Shown: in pieces, positions 18,090 to 25,576 of the stretch
Layout of the letters: each line of letters starts with the position of its first letter
How positions within the stretch are numbered: position 1 is the first letter of the stretch
NCBI RefSeq assembly: GCF_913776295.1
Contig: NZ_CAJYOJ010000082.1
Span: 1-64,000 of the forward strand
Length of the DNA stretch: 64,000 nucleotides
DNA from: an uncultured Pedobacter sp.
Lineage (GTDB): Bacteria > Bacteroidota > Bacteroidia > Sphingobacteriales > Sphingobacteriaceae
Reading direction: 5' to 3'
The notes under the pieces: model-generated
What the model was told of the DNA's origin: nothing
The model's database searches: none
What the model saw: only the letters and a program-made list of their open reading frames with translations
Position numbers and translations under genes: made by a program

Positions 18090-19562
18090 ATGAAATTCAA
18101 ATATACAACGCTACTCTTCTCGCTACTGGCTTTGATTACCAGCTGTACTAAAGATTTTGAAAAGATAAATACCAATCCCAATGCTCCTGAAACCACCAAT
18201 ACCGAGTTTTTAATGTCGGATGTATTGGTTTCTACCGCTTATGCCTATCAGGAAAATGCTGTGAACCGAAGACCAGCCTCTGCAGCGCGTTACCTTACCT
18301 TGGTACGCAATACGGGTTACGACCTGTTGGACTGGGGTCCGGTTGATTGGGATGATATTTACGCCCGCTTAGCCGTAAACAAAACCTTTATCGAAACCGC
18401 ACAAAAACGTTCAGAAAACCAATACGTAGCTATCGGTAAAATTATGAAGGCTTTTAACTTTGGATACCTAACCGATTTATATGGCGATGTTCCCTACACG
18501 CAGGCACTTAAATCGAAAGAGGCCAACGTGATTTATCCTGAGTACGATCAGCAGCAGGCTATTTATCCCGATCTGTTGAAAGAGTTAAGAGAAGCCAACG
18601 ATATATTAAAAGGCAACACCCAGGAAATAAATGCCAAAGCTGATATAATGTTTAAAGGGAAAGCGCTTGCCTGGCGCAAGTTTGCCAATTCACTGCGCTT
18701 GCGGATGTTGTTGCGGATCTCAAAAAATTATACACCAGCCTTTACCCAAATGCAGGAGATCCTTAATGATAAAACTACCTTCCCGATTTTTGAAAGCAGT
18801 GCAGATAACGCAGAGGTAGCTTATTTAGGCAATATTGCAGCCTACAGCTGGCCCGGCGGTCCTTTGGCCATGATCGATTTCGATTACCAGAAAACCAAAG
18901 CAAGCAAAGAACTGGTAGACAGATTGACACAAAGAAATGACCCAAGGCTGCCTGTTTGGATAGAACCTGTAAAAAGTACCACCGGATCAACTGTCGACCT
19001 GAACCGCTATGTGGGCGTACCCAATGCCATCGATGCACCATCTGCCTATAACGGTGGCGAAGATCATGTTTCAGTTTTTTCCTCTGCCTTTTTCAGAAAA
19101 AATGGCGGTACTTCCAATGCATTACTAAAAGCCAGTCTGGTAACTTATACCGAGCAGTGCTTCATTTTGGCTGAGGCCGTACAAAAAGGCAAACTTAACG
19201 TAAGTGGCGAAACTGCAGAATCACTTTATTATAAAGGCATCAGGGAATCGATGAGCAGCTATGCTGTAAGCGCAACACAGACCTATTATGATCAACCTTT
19301 GGTAAAATACGATGGCACACTTGAACAATTGATTACCCAAAAATGGCTGGCTATGCTATTTAAAGGTGCCGAAGGATGGTTTGATCAGCGCCGTACCGGC
19401 TACCCTGCTTTTGTCACCGGTCCGTTGGCAGCCGGAAGAGGTATTCCCAAACGTTATACTTACCCTGACTCGGAAAGTGCAAAAAACCGTGCTAAGTATC
19501 AAAAAGCCATTTCCATTTTTGGAGCCGACAACCAATATACCCTAATGTGGTACCTCAAATAA
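18090..19562 (+). CDS. SusD/RagB outer-membrane lipoprotein, SusD-like type 2
   Basis: A 490-residue lipoprotein with a signal peptide and lipobox cysteine C19 (LLALITSC). The fold is TPR-like: KDFEKINTNPNAPETTN, then LTDLYGDVPYTQALK, then FILAEAVQKG and YYKGIRESM. The ending EGWFDQRRTGYPAF...YQKAISIFGADNQYTLMWY is that of the SusD-like_2 subgroup rather than the RagB subgroup with a PIPQSEID ending. It caps the SusC barrel encoded immediately upstream and binds the substrate at the cell surface. Confidence 0.93.
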   Translation: MKFKYTTLLFSLLALITSCTKDFEKINTNPNAPETTNTEFLMSDVLVSTAYAYQENAVNRRPASAARYLTLVRNTGYDLLDWGPVDWDDIYARLAVNKTFIETAQKRSENQYVAIGKIMKAFNFGYLTDLYGDVPYTQALKSKEANVIYPEYDQQQAIYPDLLKELREANDILKGNTQEINAKADIMFKGKALAWRKFANSLRLRMLLRISKNYTPAFTQMQEILNDKTTFPIFESSADNAEVAYLGNIAAYSWPGGPLAMIDFDYQKTKASKELVDRLTQRNDPRLPVWIEPVKSTTGSTVDLNRYVGVPNAIDAPSAYNGGEDHVSVFSSAFFRKNGGTSNALLKASLVTYTEQCFILAEAVQKGKLNVSGETAESLYYKGIRESMSSYAVSATQTYYDQPLVKYDGTLEQLITQKWLAMLFKGAEGWFDQRRTGYPAFVTGPLAAGRGIPKRYTYPDSESAKNRAKYQKAISIFGADNQYTLMWYLK

Positions 19563-19592
19563 ATTAATTCCTTTACAACTGAACAAAATAAC

Positions 19593-20882
19593 ATGAAATT
19601 ATATATCAAAGCTTTTTCTTTTTTATTTGCACTCTCAGTTTTAACCATTGGTGTTAAAACATATGCCCAGGATTTCAAACCTGGGCATTTTCCCGACCGC
19701 ATAATTTTAACCTGGGCGGGAGATCCTGCCACGAGCCAAACCGTAAACTGGCGTACCGATACCACAATTAAAGCTTCAAAAGCACAGATCAAGGCCGAAG
19801 ATTCTAATCCGGCGCTTGAACAATCGGTTACCAGTTACGATGCAATTTCCACCTTGCTTGGTAGCGGAAATAATTACGAAATAGCAAGATACCACCATGT
19901 TACTTTTACCAAGCTTAAACCGGCAACGGTATATGCTTACCGTGTTGGCTCTGGCGAACACTGGAGCGAGTGGTTCCAGTTTACCACTGCATCGGTTAAA
20001 AGTACCCCATTTTCTTTTATTTACCTTGGTGATGCACAGAATGATATCCGTTCCAAATGGTCGCGGGTCATCCGTAAGGCATTTTCGCATCAGCCCGATG
20101 CCAGGTTTATCATCCATACGGGCGACCTGATCAACCGTTCGAATAACGACCAGGAATGGGGCGAGTGGCATTATGGTGGTGGTTTTATTAATGGTATGAT
20201 ACCGAGCATCCCCTCGCCGGGAAATCACGAATATGTACGCGACGATAAAAGAAATCTGGTACTCGACCCTCATTGGGGTGTACAGTATACTTTTGCAGGT
20301 AATGGTCCGAAAGGATTGGAAGAATCAGTTTATTATGTAGACTATCAGGACATGAGGGTCATTTCCCTGGATTCTCAAATGATTATCCTGGATGAAGCAT
20401 CGGCAAAAGCCCAATACGAGTGGCTCGAAAAAGTATTAATGGAAAATACTAAACTCTGGACGGTAGTTACCTTCCACCACCCTATTTTCTCAACAGCAAA
20501 AAGCAGAGACAATAAGGAATTCAGGGAACGGTTTAAACCATTATTTGATAAATATCATATTGATCTGGTACTGCAGGGCCACGACCATACCTACAGCCGC
20601 GGCCAAAACCTGCCAAGGGGATTATCGGGAAGGGAAGTAAGCGGACCGGTTTACCTGGTTTCGGTTGCAGGCCCTAAAATGTACCAGGTAGATGGTGCCA
20701 AATGGATGGATGTATCCTTAGAGAACACGCAGCTTTTCCAGGTCATCCATGTTGATGGGGTGAACCTTAAATTTGAGGCCTATAAAACCTCAGGTGAACT
20801 TTTTGATGCCTTCTCCTTAAAAAAAACCGGCAGAAACAGCGCTGCTGCATTTACAGATATGAACCCTGCACAAAAGCCTTAA
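19593..20882 (+). CDS. Purple acid phosphatase-like metallophosphoesterase
   Basis: A 429-residue secreted enzyme: signal peptide (1-25), fibronectin-like N-terminal domain of purple acid phosphatases (about 33-132, PDRIILTWAGDPATSQTVNW), then the metallophosphoesterase domain (about 138-390). Metal-binding motifs are visible: D147 in YLGDAQ, D178 in HTGDLINR, N211-H212 in PGNHE, H296 in TFHHPIF, and H330/H332 in LQGHDHTYSRG. It hydrolyses phosphomonoesters, and this class can also act on diesters. Placed between susD and a GDPD, it would release phosphate from products of the GDPD in the periplasm or at the surface. Confidence 0.9.
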   Translation: MKLYIKAFSFLFALSVLTIGVKTYAQDFKPGHFPDRIILTWAGDPATSQTVNWRTDTTIKASKAQIKAEDSNPALEQSVTSYDAISTLLGSGNNYEIARYHHVTFTKLKPATVYAYRVGSGEHWSEWFQFTTASVKSTPFSFIYLGDAQNDIRSKWSRVIRKAFSHQPDARFIIHTGDLINRSNNDQEWGEWHYGGGFINGMIPSIPSPGNHEYVRDDKRNLVLDPHWGVQYTFAGNGPKGLEESVYYVDYQDMRVISLDSQMIILDEASAKAQYEWLEKVLMENTKLWTVVTFHHPIFSTAKSRDNKEFRERFKPLFDKYHIDLVLQGHDHTYSRGQNLPRGLSGREVSGPVYLVSVAGPKMYQVDGAKWMDVSLENTQLFQVIHVDGVNLKFEAYKTSGELFDAFSLKKTGRNSAAAFTDMNPAQKP

Positions 20883-20884
20883 CC

Positions 20885-21709
20885 ATGAACATACGGATAA
20901 AACCATTTTTATTGAACATCTTATTCAGTTGTCTCTGTATACCGGCATTCTCACAACAGGTGAAGAGGAAATTGCCAAAATCAAAAAATACTTTTATTGT
21001 GATTGCTCACCGCGGTAGTCATTTAATTAAACCCGAAAATACAATAGCTTCCATTACGGAGGCTATTGCTTTGGGTACAGATTATGTGGAACTCGATCTG
21101 CGTACTACGAAAGACGGGCATCTGGTACTTTTGCATAACGACCGGGTAGATGGCATAAGTAATGGAAAAGGACTGATTAAAAACCTCGATTTTGAATCAG
21201 TTAAAAAGCTCATTCTTATAGGCAGGGATAGCAGTTTGCACCATATTGCCAGTTTTGAAGAGGCGCTAAAAGCATGTAAAGGAAAAATAAATATCTATTT
21301 GGATTTTAAGGCAGCCGAAGCAGAAAAAGCTTATCAAGCCATTAAAAATGAGGGAATGGAGCATCAGGTATTGGTTTATGTTAGTGGAAATAGCGATTAC
21401 CTTTCCTGGCGGAGAACTGCACCTGAAATGCCATTGATGTCGCAATTGGATCCAGGTATTACTACAGTACAAAATTTGCTGGGCGTTTTTGCAGAAACTC
21501 CACTAGAGGCAATCGATAATATTCCTAATGAAACGCTGCTGCCAGTTTTAAGAAAAATGGGCATTAGTATTTTTCCTGATGTTCAAAAAGCCAGTGAAAC
21601 TGTAAAAGATTGGAACAAGGTAATAAAGTATGGTGTGCAGGGACTGCAGACTGATCATCCCGAAGCACTTATCAAATACCTCCGATTGGCTAAGATAAGA
21701 GTTAACTAA
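20885..21709 (+). CDS. Glycerophosphodiester phosphodiesterase, secreted
   Basis: A 274-residue GDPD-family enzyme with a signal peptide (about 1-24, ending AFSQ). Catalytic motifs: H42-R43 (AHRGSH), E51 in PENT, E69 and D71 in VELDLRTTKDG, and H84. The last motif reads LLHNDRVDGISNGKG, where most relatives, including the GDPD at 5856-6755, have HDxxVDRTTxGKG; this may change metal or substrate binding. It starts 2 bases after the phosphatase gene, so the two are co-transcribed and probably coupled. It would cut phosphodiesters so that the phosphatase can finish the job. Confidence 0.9.
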   Translation: MNIRIKPFLLNILFSCLCIPAFSQQVKRKLPKSKNTFIVIAHRGSHLIKPENTIASITEAIALGTDYVELDLRTTKDGHLVLLHNDRVDGISNGKGLIKNLDFESVKKLILIGRDSSLHHIASFEEALKACKGKINIYLDFKAAEAEKAYQAIKNEGMEHQVLVYVSGNSDYLSWRRTAPEMPLMSQLDPGITTVQNLLGVFAETPLEAIDNIPNETLLPVLRKMGISIFPDVQKASETVKDWNKVIKYGVQGLQTDHPEALIKYLRLAKIRVN

Positions 21710-22009
21710 TTATCATTAAGGCGTTACTGAATTGATAAAGACCAGGAAAAGTTATACCGGATCAGAAACAATTTTAATCGAAAAGCATTCATTAAAAATT
21801 AACACCTTAAACCGGCTTTTATCAGCCTTGACATTTCATATATCCATCAGAAGAAATTCTTCATCATATTATTTTCGCCCTGGCTTTTAGGGTTTGTAAT
21901 TTCCAATTATTTTAGAAGACCGAAACAGCCGGAACCTGCCCCTGTAAATCAGTAATTTCTTCAGGTTAACCGTAAAAAATGTTATAGTTATTTTAGTGGT
22001 GAGCTTATA
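21710..22009. other. Convergent intergenic region
   Basis: About 300 bases between the ends of the GDPD and alkB genes. A weak AACCTG/CAGGTT dyad lies near 21930-21966; no T-tract terminator, repeat or coding frame is evident. Confidence 0.35.
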
Positions 22010-22630
22010 TCACACAGATGGATTGATAATCCGCCTGAAAGTCAGGTTTACCCTTGGTCCGATATGTTGAGTAGTCTTGGCAATCCGGTGTTCCCATCTG
22101 GCCTGCAAATCACCTTTCATGATTAAAAGAGACCCATGTTCTAGCCTAACTGCATATTTCTCCCGGTGATTTTCTTTTTTTCTGATATCAAAACTCCTCA
22201 CTGCGCCAAAGGACACTGAGGCGATAACGGGGTGCGATCCCATTGCCGTTTCCTTATCGCTATGCCAGGCCACCGAATCATTGCCATCACGATAGTAATT
22301 GAGCAATACACTATTAAAGGTTATTCCAGAAATAGGTTCTACCGATCTTTTAAGTTCCAATAGTAATGTTGTCCATTCTATTGGCGTGGATTTGCCAAGG
22401 GCGCCATAGTCAATACCGGCAACATCACCATACCAGGCAGTAAGCCTCGGTGTAAGTATTTCCCGGTCGTACATTTTTACAAGCCTTTGCTGCCAGGGGG
22501 TGTTTTCAACAAGTGTTGTCAGCAACAGATCGCTTTGTTCCTGATTGATAAAACCTGCACGATATTCGAGCACATCTGCGGGTAGTCCGGCAGATTGCCC
22601 GCCAGGTGCAAAAAGAGTCAATTGTTCCAT
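22010..22630 (-). CDS. AlkB-like 2-oxoglutarate/Fe(II) dioxygenase
   Basis: A 206-residue AlkB-family protein that would remove alkyl lesions from DNA or RNA bases by oxidative demethylation. Iron ligands are H123 and D125 (VAWHSDKE) and H181 (ARWEHRI); the 2-oxoglutarate-binding arginines are in PRVNLTFRR. The N-terminal LTLFAPGG and the VLLNYYRDGNDSVAWHSD stretch match the short AlkB type common in Bacteroidota. I start it at the ATG at 22630, which shares one base with the upstream stop (TAATG), instead of the ATG 21 bases earlier. It is co-transcribed with an unknown gene and divergent from imuA-imuB-dnaE2. Confidence 0.9.
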   Translation of the reverse strand: MEQLTLFAPGGQSAGLPADVLEYRAGFINQEQSDLLLTTLVENTPWQQRLVKMYDREILTPRLTAWYGDVAGIDYGALGKSTPIEWTTLLLELKRSVEPISGITFNSVLLNYYRDGNDSVAWHSDKETAMGSHPVIASVSFGAVRSFDIRKKENHREKYAVRLEHGSLLIMKGDLQARWEHRIAKTTQHIGPRVNLTFRRIINPSV

Positions 22631-23124
22631 TACCTGTCCACCTCTTCCCATCCAAATGATTCTTTTTTATAAACCAGTGGCTTTGCAAGCAAGGAGAAAT
22701 CATCCGAAAAATCATGGTTGAATACCTGGAAATTTATCGCCCATTCATCCTTGAGCAGACCTGGCACAAATCTCGAAAATATAGCTTGAAAGCTGTTCAA
22801 ATTAATCCCTTCTTTGCAGATGATCATATAAGCCGTATCAGACCTTAACACTACTTTTTCTACCAGATTTGGCCAACGCGAACTGATCTCCCCGGGAAGG
22901 CAGTTAAAATGCTGTGCATCAATATGACTGGTAAGACCGATCAGCAGATCGTCGCTAAGTTCATCACCGCTTTGCAGTTTCCATGTACCTTTCCATTTTT
23001 TCATACTGCCAATCAATTCACCGTCACGCACAATCTTCCAAGGCTCCCCAACCCCAAAACTGATCAATTGATAAACCACTGATAGGCCATTTTCATCCTC
23101 AAAAAAATATTCCAACTCCGTCAT
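22630..23124 (-). CDS. Unknown protein co-transcribed with alkB
   Basis: I do not recognise this 164-residue protein. It is acidic and soluble, without signal peptide or membrane segment. It starts with a strand-rich segment (TELEYFFEDENGLSVVYQL), has a WKIVRDGELIGSMKKWKGTWKL hairpin-like stretch (about 29-50), then a helical middle with SSRWPNLVEKVVL, and ends with FSLLAKPLVYKKESFGWEEVDR. The stop overlaps the alkB start by one base, and a full TATATTTG -7 box lies 31-38 bases upstream of its start, so it is the first gene of the alkB transcript. Context suggests a part in the damage response; function is unknown. Confidence 0.75.
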   Translation of the reverse strand: MTELEYFFEDENGLSVVYQLISFGVGEPWKIVRDGELIGSMKKWKGTWKLQSGDELSDDLLIGLTSHIDAQHFNCLPGEISSRWPNLVEKVVLRSDTAYMIICKEGINLNSFQAIFSRFVPGLLKDEWAINFQVFNHDFSDDFSLLAKPLVYKKESFGWEEVDR

Positions 23125-23154
23125 AAAAAAGATCCTTTTCTATTTTTTAAAGAT

Positions 23155-23296
23155 CAAATATACTAATTTATACTAAATAAATTAGTATTTATTAACATTT
23201 TTCAGAGTCCAAAAGTTTAATTATGATTATTTAAAACCACAATCAGATAAATTTGTTCACATTTAAGAGATACTAATATTTTTAGCATTAACTTTG
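23155..23296. promoter_or_regulatory. Shared operator/promoter region between alkB and imuA operons
   Basis: ATACTAAT occurs at 23160-23167 and 23270-23277 and inverted at 23181-23188; the near copy ATACTAAA is at 23170-23177. The first two arms form an 11-base inverted repeat (23160-23170 and 23178-23188). A leftward -7 box, TATATTTG (23162-23155), overlaps the first copy. A rightward -7 box, TAACTTTG (23289-23296), lies 11 bases beyond the isolated copy. Both match TAnnTTTG. This layout suits a repressor controlling both transcripts. The binding protein is not identified; a LexA-like regulator is an inference. Confidence 0.65.
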
Positions 23297-23341
23297 CAAG
23301 AGTGGTCTCGAGATTATTTTCCCTTGCCCTAGTAAAAGGAT

Positions 23342-24070
23342 ATGGCGGCTGTTAAAAAGGATATTATAGGCAAACTTCAGGAACAGATCCTGAATCTTCA
23401 GGGTGTTAAACCTGGAAGAAATGCTCATGCAATAGACTTTGGACTGGGCATCATTTCAAATGCTTTCCCGGGTAATGTATTTCCGCTGGCTGCCCTGCAC
23501 GAATTTTTAGCCACAAATCTGGAAGATGCAGCGGCAAGCGGTGGTTTTATATCCATATTGCTTTCTACCCTGATGAAAAAGAATGGTGTTTGCCTGTGGA
23601 TCAGTACACAACGCAAAATCTTTCCACCGTCACTGATCAATTTTGGCCTGTCGCCAGAGCGTATCATTTTTATTGATCTGCAAAAAGAAAAGGATGTATT
23701 ATGGGCCAGCGAGGAGGCGCTAAAGTGCGAAAGCCTGGCTGCAGTAGTAACCGAACTGGATGAAATCAGTTTTGCGCAAAGCAGAAGGCTCCAGCTGGTG
23801 ATCGAAAAAAGCAGGGTTACCGCCTTTGTGATCCGAAAAAATGCTGAAAAACTCAGTTCTACCCTGGCGGCCGCCAGGTGGCGCATATCTGCTATGCCCA
23901 GTGGGGCAATTGATGGATTACCCGGACTAGGCTTCGCCAGATGGCACGTTGAACTGCTTAAGGTTAAAAATGGAATACCGGGCAGCTGGATAATCGAATA
24001 TGCAGCCGGAGTTTTTAAACCGGTAAAAGAAGTACCTGTTAACGATCTGAAAATCAGGAAGGCGGTATGA
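23342..24070 (+). CDS. imuA: ImuA-like RecA-related mutagenesis protein
   Basis: A 242-residue protein resembling ImuA (a SulA/RecA-like ATPase fold). The order of elements is conserved: VFPLAALHEFLA, a degenerate Walker-A region ASGGFISILLSTL with no GKT/S, GVCLWISTQRKIFPP, PERIIFIDL, and ALKCESLAAVVTELDEISFAQSRRLQLVIE. In ImuA-ImuB-DnaE2 mutasomes ImuA interacts with RecA and with the other subunits in damage-induced translesion synthesis. Its stop overlaps the imuB start (ATGA), indicating translational coupling. The promoter region is shared with the alkB operon. Confidence 0.85.
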   Translation: MAAVKKDIIGKLQEQILNLQGVKPGRNAHAIDFGLGIISNAFPGNVFPLAALHEFLATNLEDAAASGGFISILLSTLMKKNGVCLWISTQRKIFPPSLINFGLSPERIIFIDLQKEKDVLWASEEALKCESLAAVVTELDEISFAQSRRLQLVIEKSRVTAFVIRKNAEKLSSTLAAARWRISAMPSGAIDGLPGLGFARWHVELLKVKNGIPGSWIIEYAAGVFKPVKEVPVNDLKIRKAV

Positions 24071-25572
24071 TGCAAAAAAGATACATGTCTATATGGTTTT
24101 CTACCTTGCTTACCGACTGGATCCGCATCAAACAGCCAGCGCTAAGGGATTTGTCGCTTGTTTTTTCAGATAAGGCCGGCAACCGGATGGTGATTACCGC
24201 TGCCAGTAAAGAAGCTACTTTGCTCGGTATCCATTTAGGAATGCCGCTGGCTGATGCCAGAGCGATTGCTCCTGATTTGGAAGTCATTGAAAACCAATGC
24301 CACAAATCCAAAAAGCTATTAGCCGCACTTGGCAGGTGGTGCATCCGTTATACGCCATTAGTGGCTGTGGAAGAAGATCAGGGCCTGATTTTAGATATTA
24401 GTGGCTGTGCACATCTCTGGGGAGGTGAAAGGGAATACCTGCGAGAAATCGTTAACCGCTTACGTGGGCTGGGCTATCAGGTCAGGGCTGCGATTTCAGA
24501 TACCATGGGTACCGCCTGGGCCGTATCGCGTTATGGCAGGGTTTCTCCCATCATTAAAAGCGGCGAAGAACTGAATGCGCTTCTGCCTCTACCGCCAATG
24601 GCGCTCCGCATTTCGCCCATGGCCAGTCAAAAATTGATCAAGCTCGGTCTAAAAACCATCGGCAGCTTTATTTCCATGCCCCGATCGGTACTGCGCAGAA
24701 GGATTGGCGAAGGCAGTATGGAAAGAATAGAACAGGTTTTAGGGCAAAAGGAAGAATTTTTTTCACCAATTACGGTACCCGAAGTTTATAGCGAAAGATT
24801 GGCCAGTATGGAGCCGATCAGAACGAGAAAAGGCATTGAAATCGCCATAGAGAAACTGCTGTCGCAACTCTGCGCCAGCATGCAAAGAGATGGAGTGGGA
24901 CTTCGTTCGGGCCTTTTGCAGAGCTATCGGATAGATGGACGGGTAATTAAAACCCGGATTGGTACCAATAGCCCAAGTATTAATACGAGCCATCTTTTCA
25001 AGCTGTTTTCACTCCAGATCGATAACATTGAGCCAAAGATGGGCATTGAACTTTTTACCATGGATGCGGTAAGCTTTGATGAGCTGGATCCGGGCCAGGA
25101 AACTTTATGGATAACAGAAAAAAGTATGGGCAACCAAAAAGTCATTGAACTTTTGGATAGGCTGGCCGGAAAACTGGGTGCACAGGTCATTCAACGTTAT
25201 CTGCCACAGCCACATCACTGGCCGGAGCGATCCATCAAAAAAGTGGATTCAATTACAGAGCCGCTTTCTTTACCCTGGCGTACCGACCGCTTGCGCCCGG
25301 TACAGCTACTTAAAGTACCTGAGCCTGTACAGGTTACTGCACCTATTCCTGATTATCCCCCCATGCTCTTTCGTTATCAGGGTATTACCCATCAGGTAAA
25401 AAAGGCAGACGGGCCGGAGCGCATTGAACGTGAATGGTGGCTGGAGGAAGGTGAACACCGGGACTATTACCAGTTGGAAGATGCAGAGGGAAAACGATAC
25501 TGGCTTTTCAGATCGGGACATTATAGTTCAGAGAAAGCCTCTAAGTGGTTTATACACGGTTTTTTTGCTTAA
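24067..25572 (+). CDS. imuB: ImuB, Y-family polymerase homologue lacking catalytic residues
   Basis: A 501-residue Y-family DNA polymerase-like protein. The palm/fingers region (about 5-180) includes GIHLGMPLADARAIAPDLEV and VEEDQGLILDISGCAHLWGG; a helix-hairpin-helix thumb (about 195-240, LIKLGLKTIGSFISMPRSVLRRRIG) and a little-finger-like domain follow. The first catalytic motif of active Y-family enzymes, D-x-D-x-F, is replaced by MSIWFSTLLTD, as expected for ImuB, which scaffolds the mutasome instead of polymerising. The C-terminal part (about 400-500) is the ImuB-specific extension. It lies between imuA (4-base overlap) and dnaE2 (4-base gap). Confidence 0.9.
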   Translation: MMQKRYMSIWFSTLLTDWIRIKQPALRDLSLVFSDKAGNRMVITAASKEATLLGIHLGMPLADARAIAPDLEVIENQCHKSKKLLAALGRWCIRYTPLVAVEEDQGLILDISGCAHLWGGEREYLREIVNRLRGLGYQVRAAISDTMGTAWAVSRYGRVSPIIKSGEELNALLPLPPMALRISPMASQKLIKLGLKTIGSFISMPRSVLRRRIGEGSMERIEQVLGQKEEFFSPITVPEVYSERLASMEPIRTRKGIEIAIEKLLSQLCASMQRDGVGLRSGLLQSYRIDGRVIKTRIGTNSPSINTSHLFKLFSLQIDNIEPKMGIELFTMDAVSFDELDPGQETLWITEKSMGNQKVIELLDRLAGKLGAQVIQRYLPQPHHWPERSIKKVDSITEPLSLPWRTDRLRPVQLLKVPEPVQVTAPIPDYPPMLFRYQGITHQVKKADGPERIEREWWLEEGEHRDYYQLEDAEGKRYWLFRSGHYSSEKASKWFIHGFFA

Positions 25573-25576
25573 TAAA

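Noticed and set aside
23425..24075. Leftward 216-codon frame antisense to imuA
   Set aside because: Serine-rich shadow of a conserved gene; imuA is supported by operon position and motifs.
25424..25576. Upstream in-frame start for dnaE2 adding 51 residues
   Set aside because: It lies entirely within imuB in another frame, and DnaE2 proteins begin at the equivalent of MEYIELQVTSNFSFL encoded at 25577.
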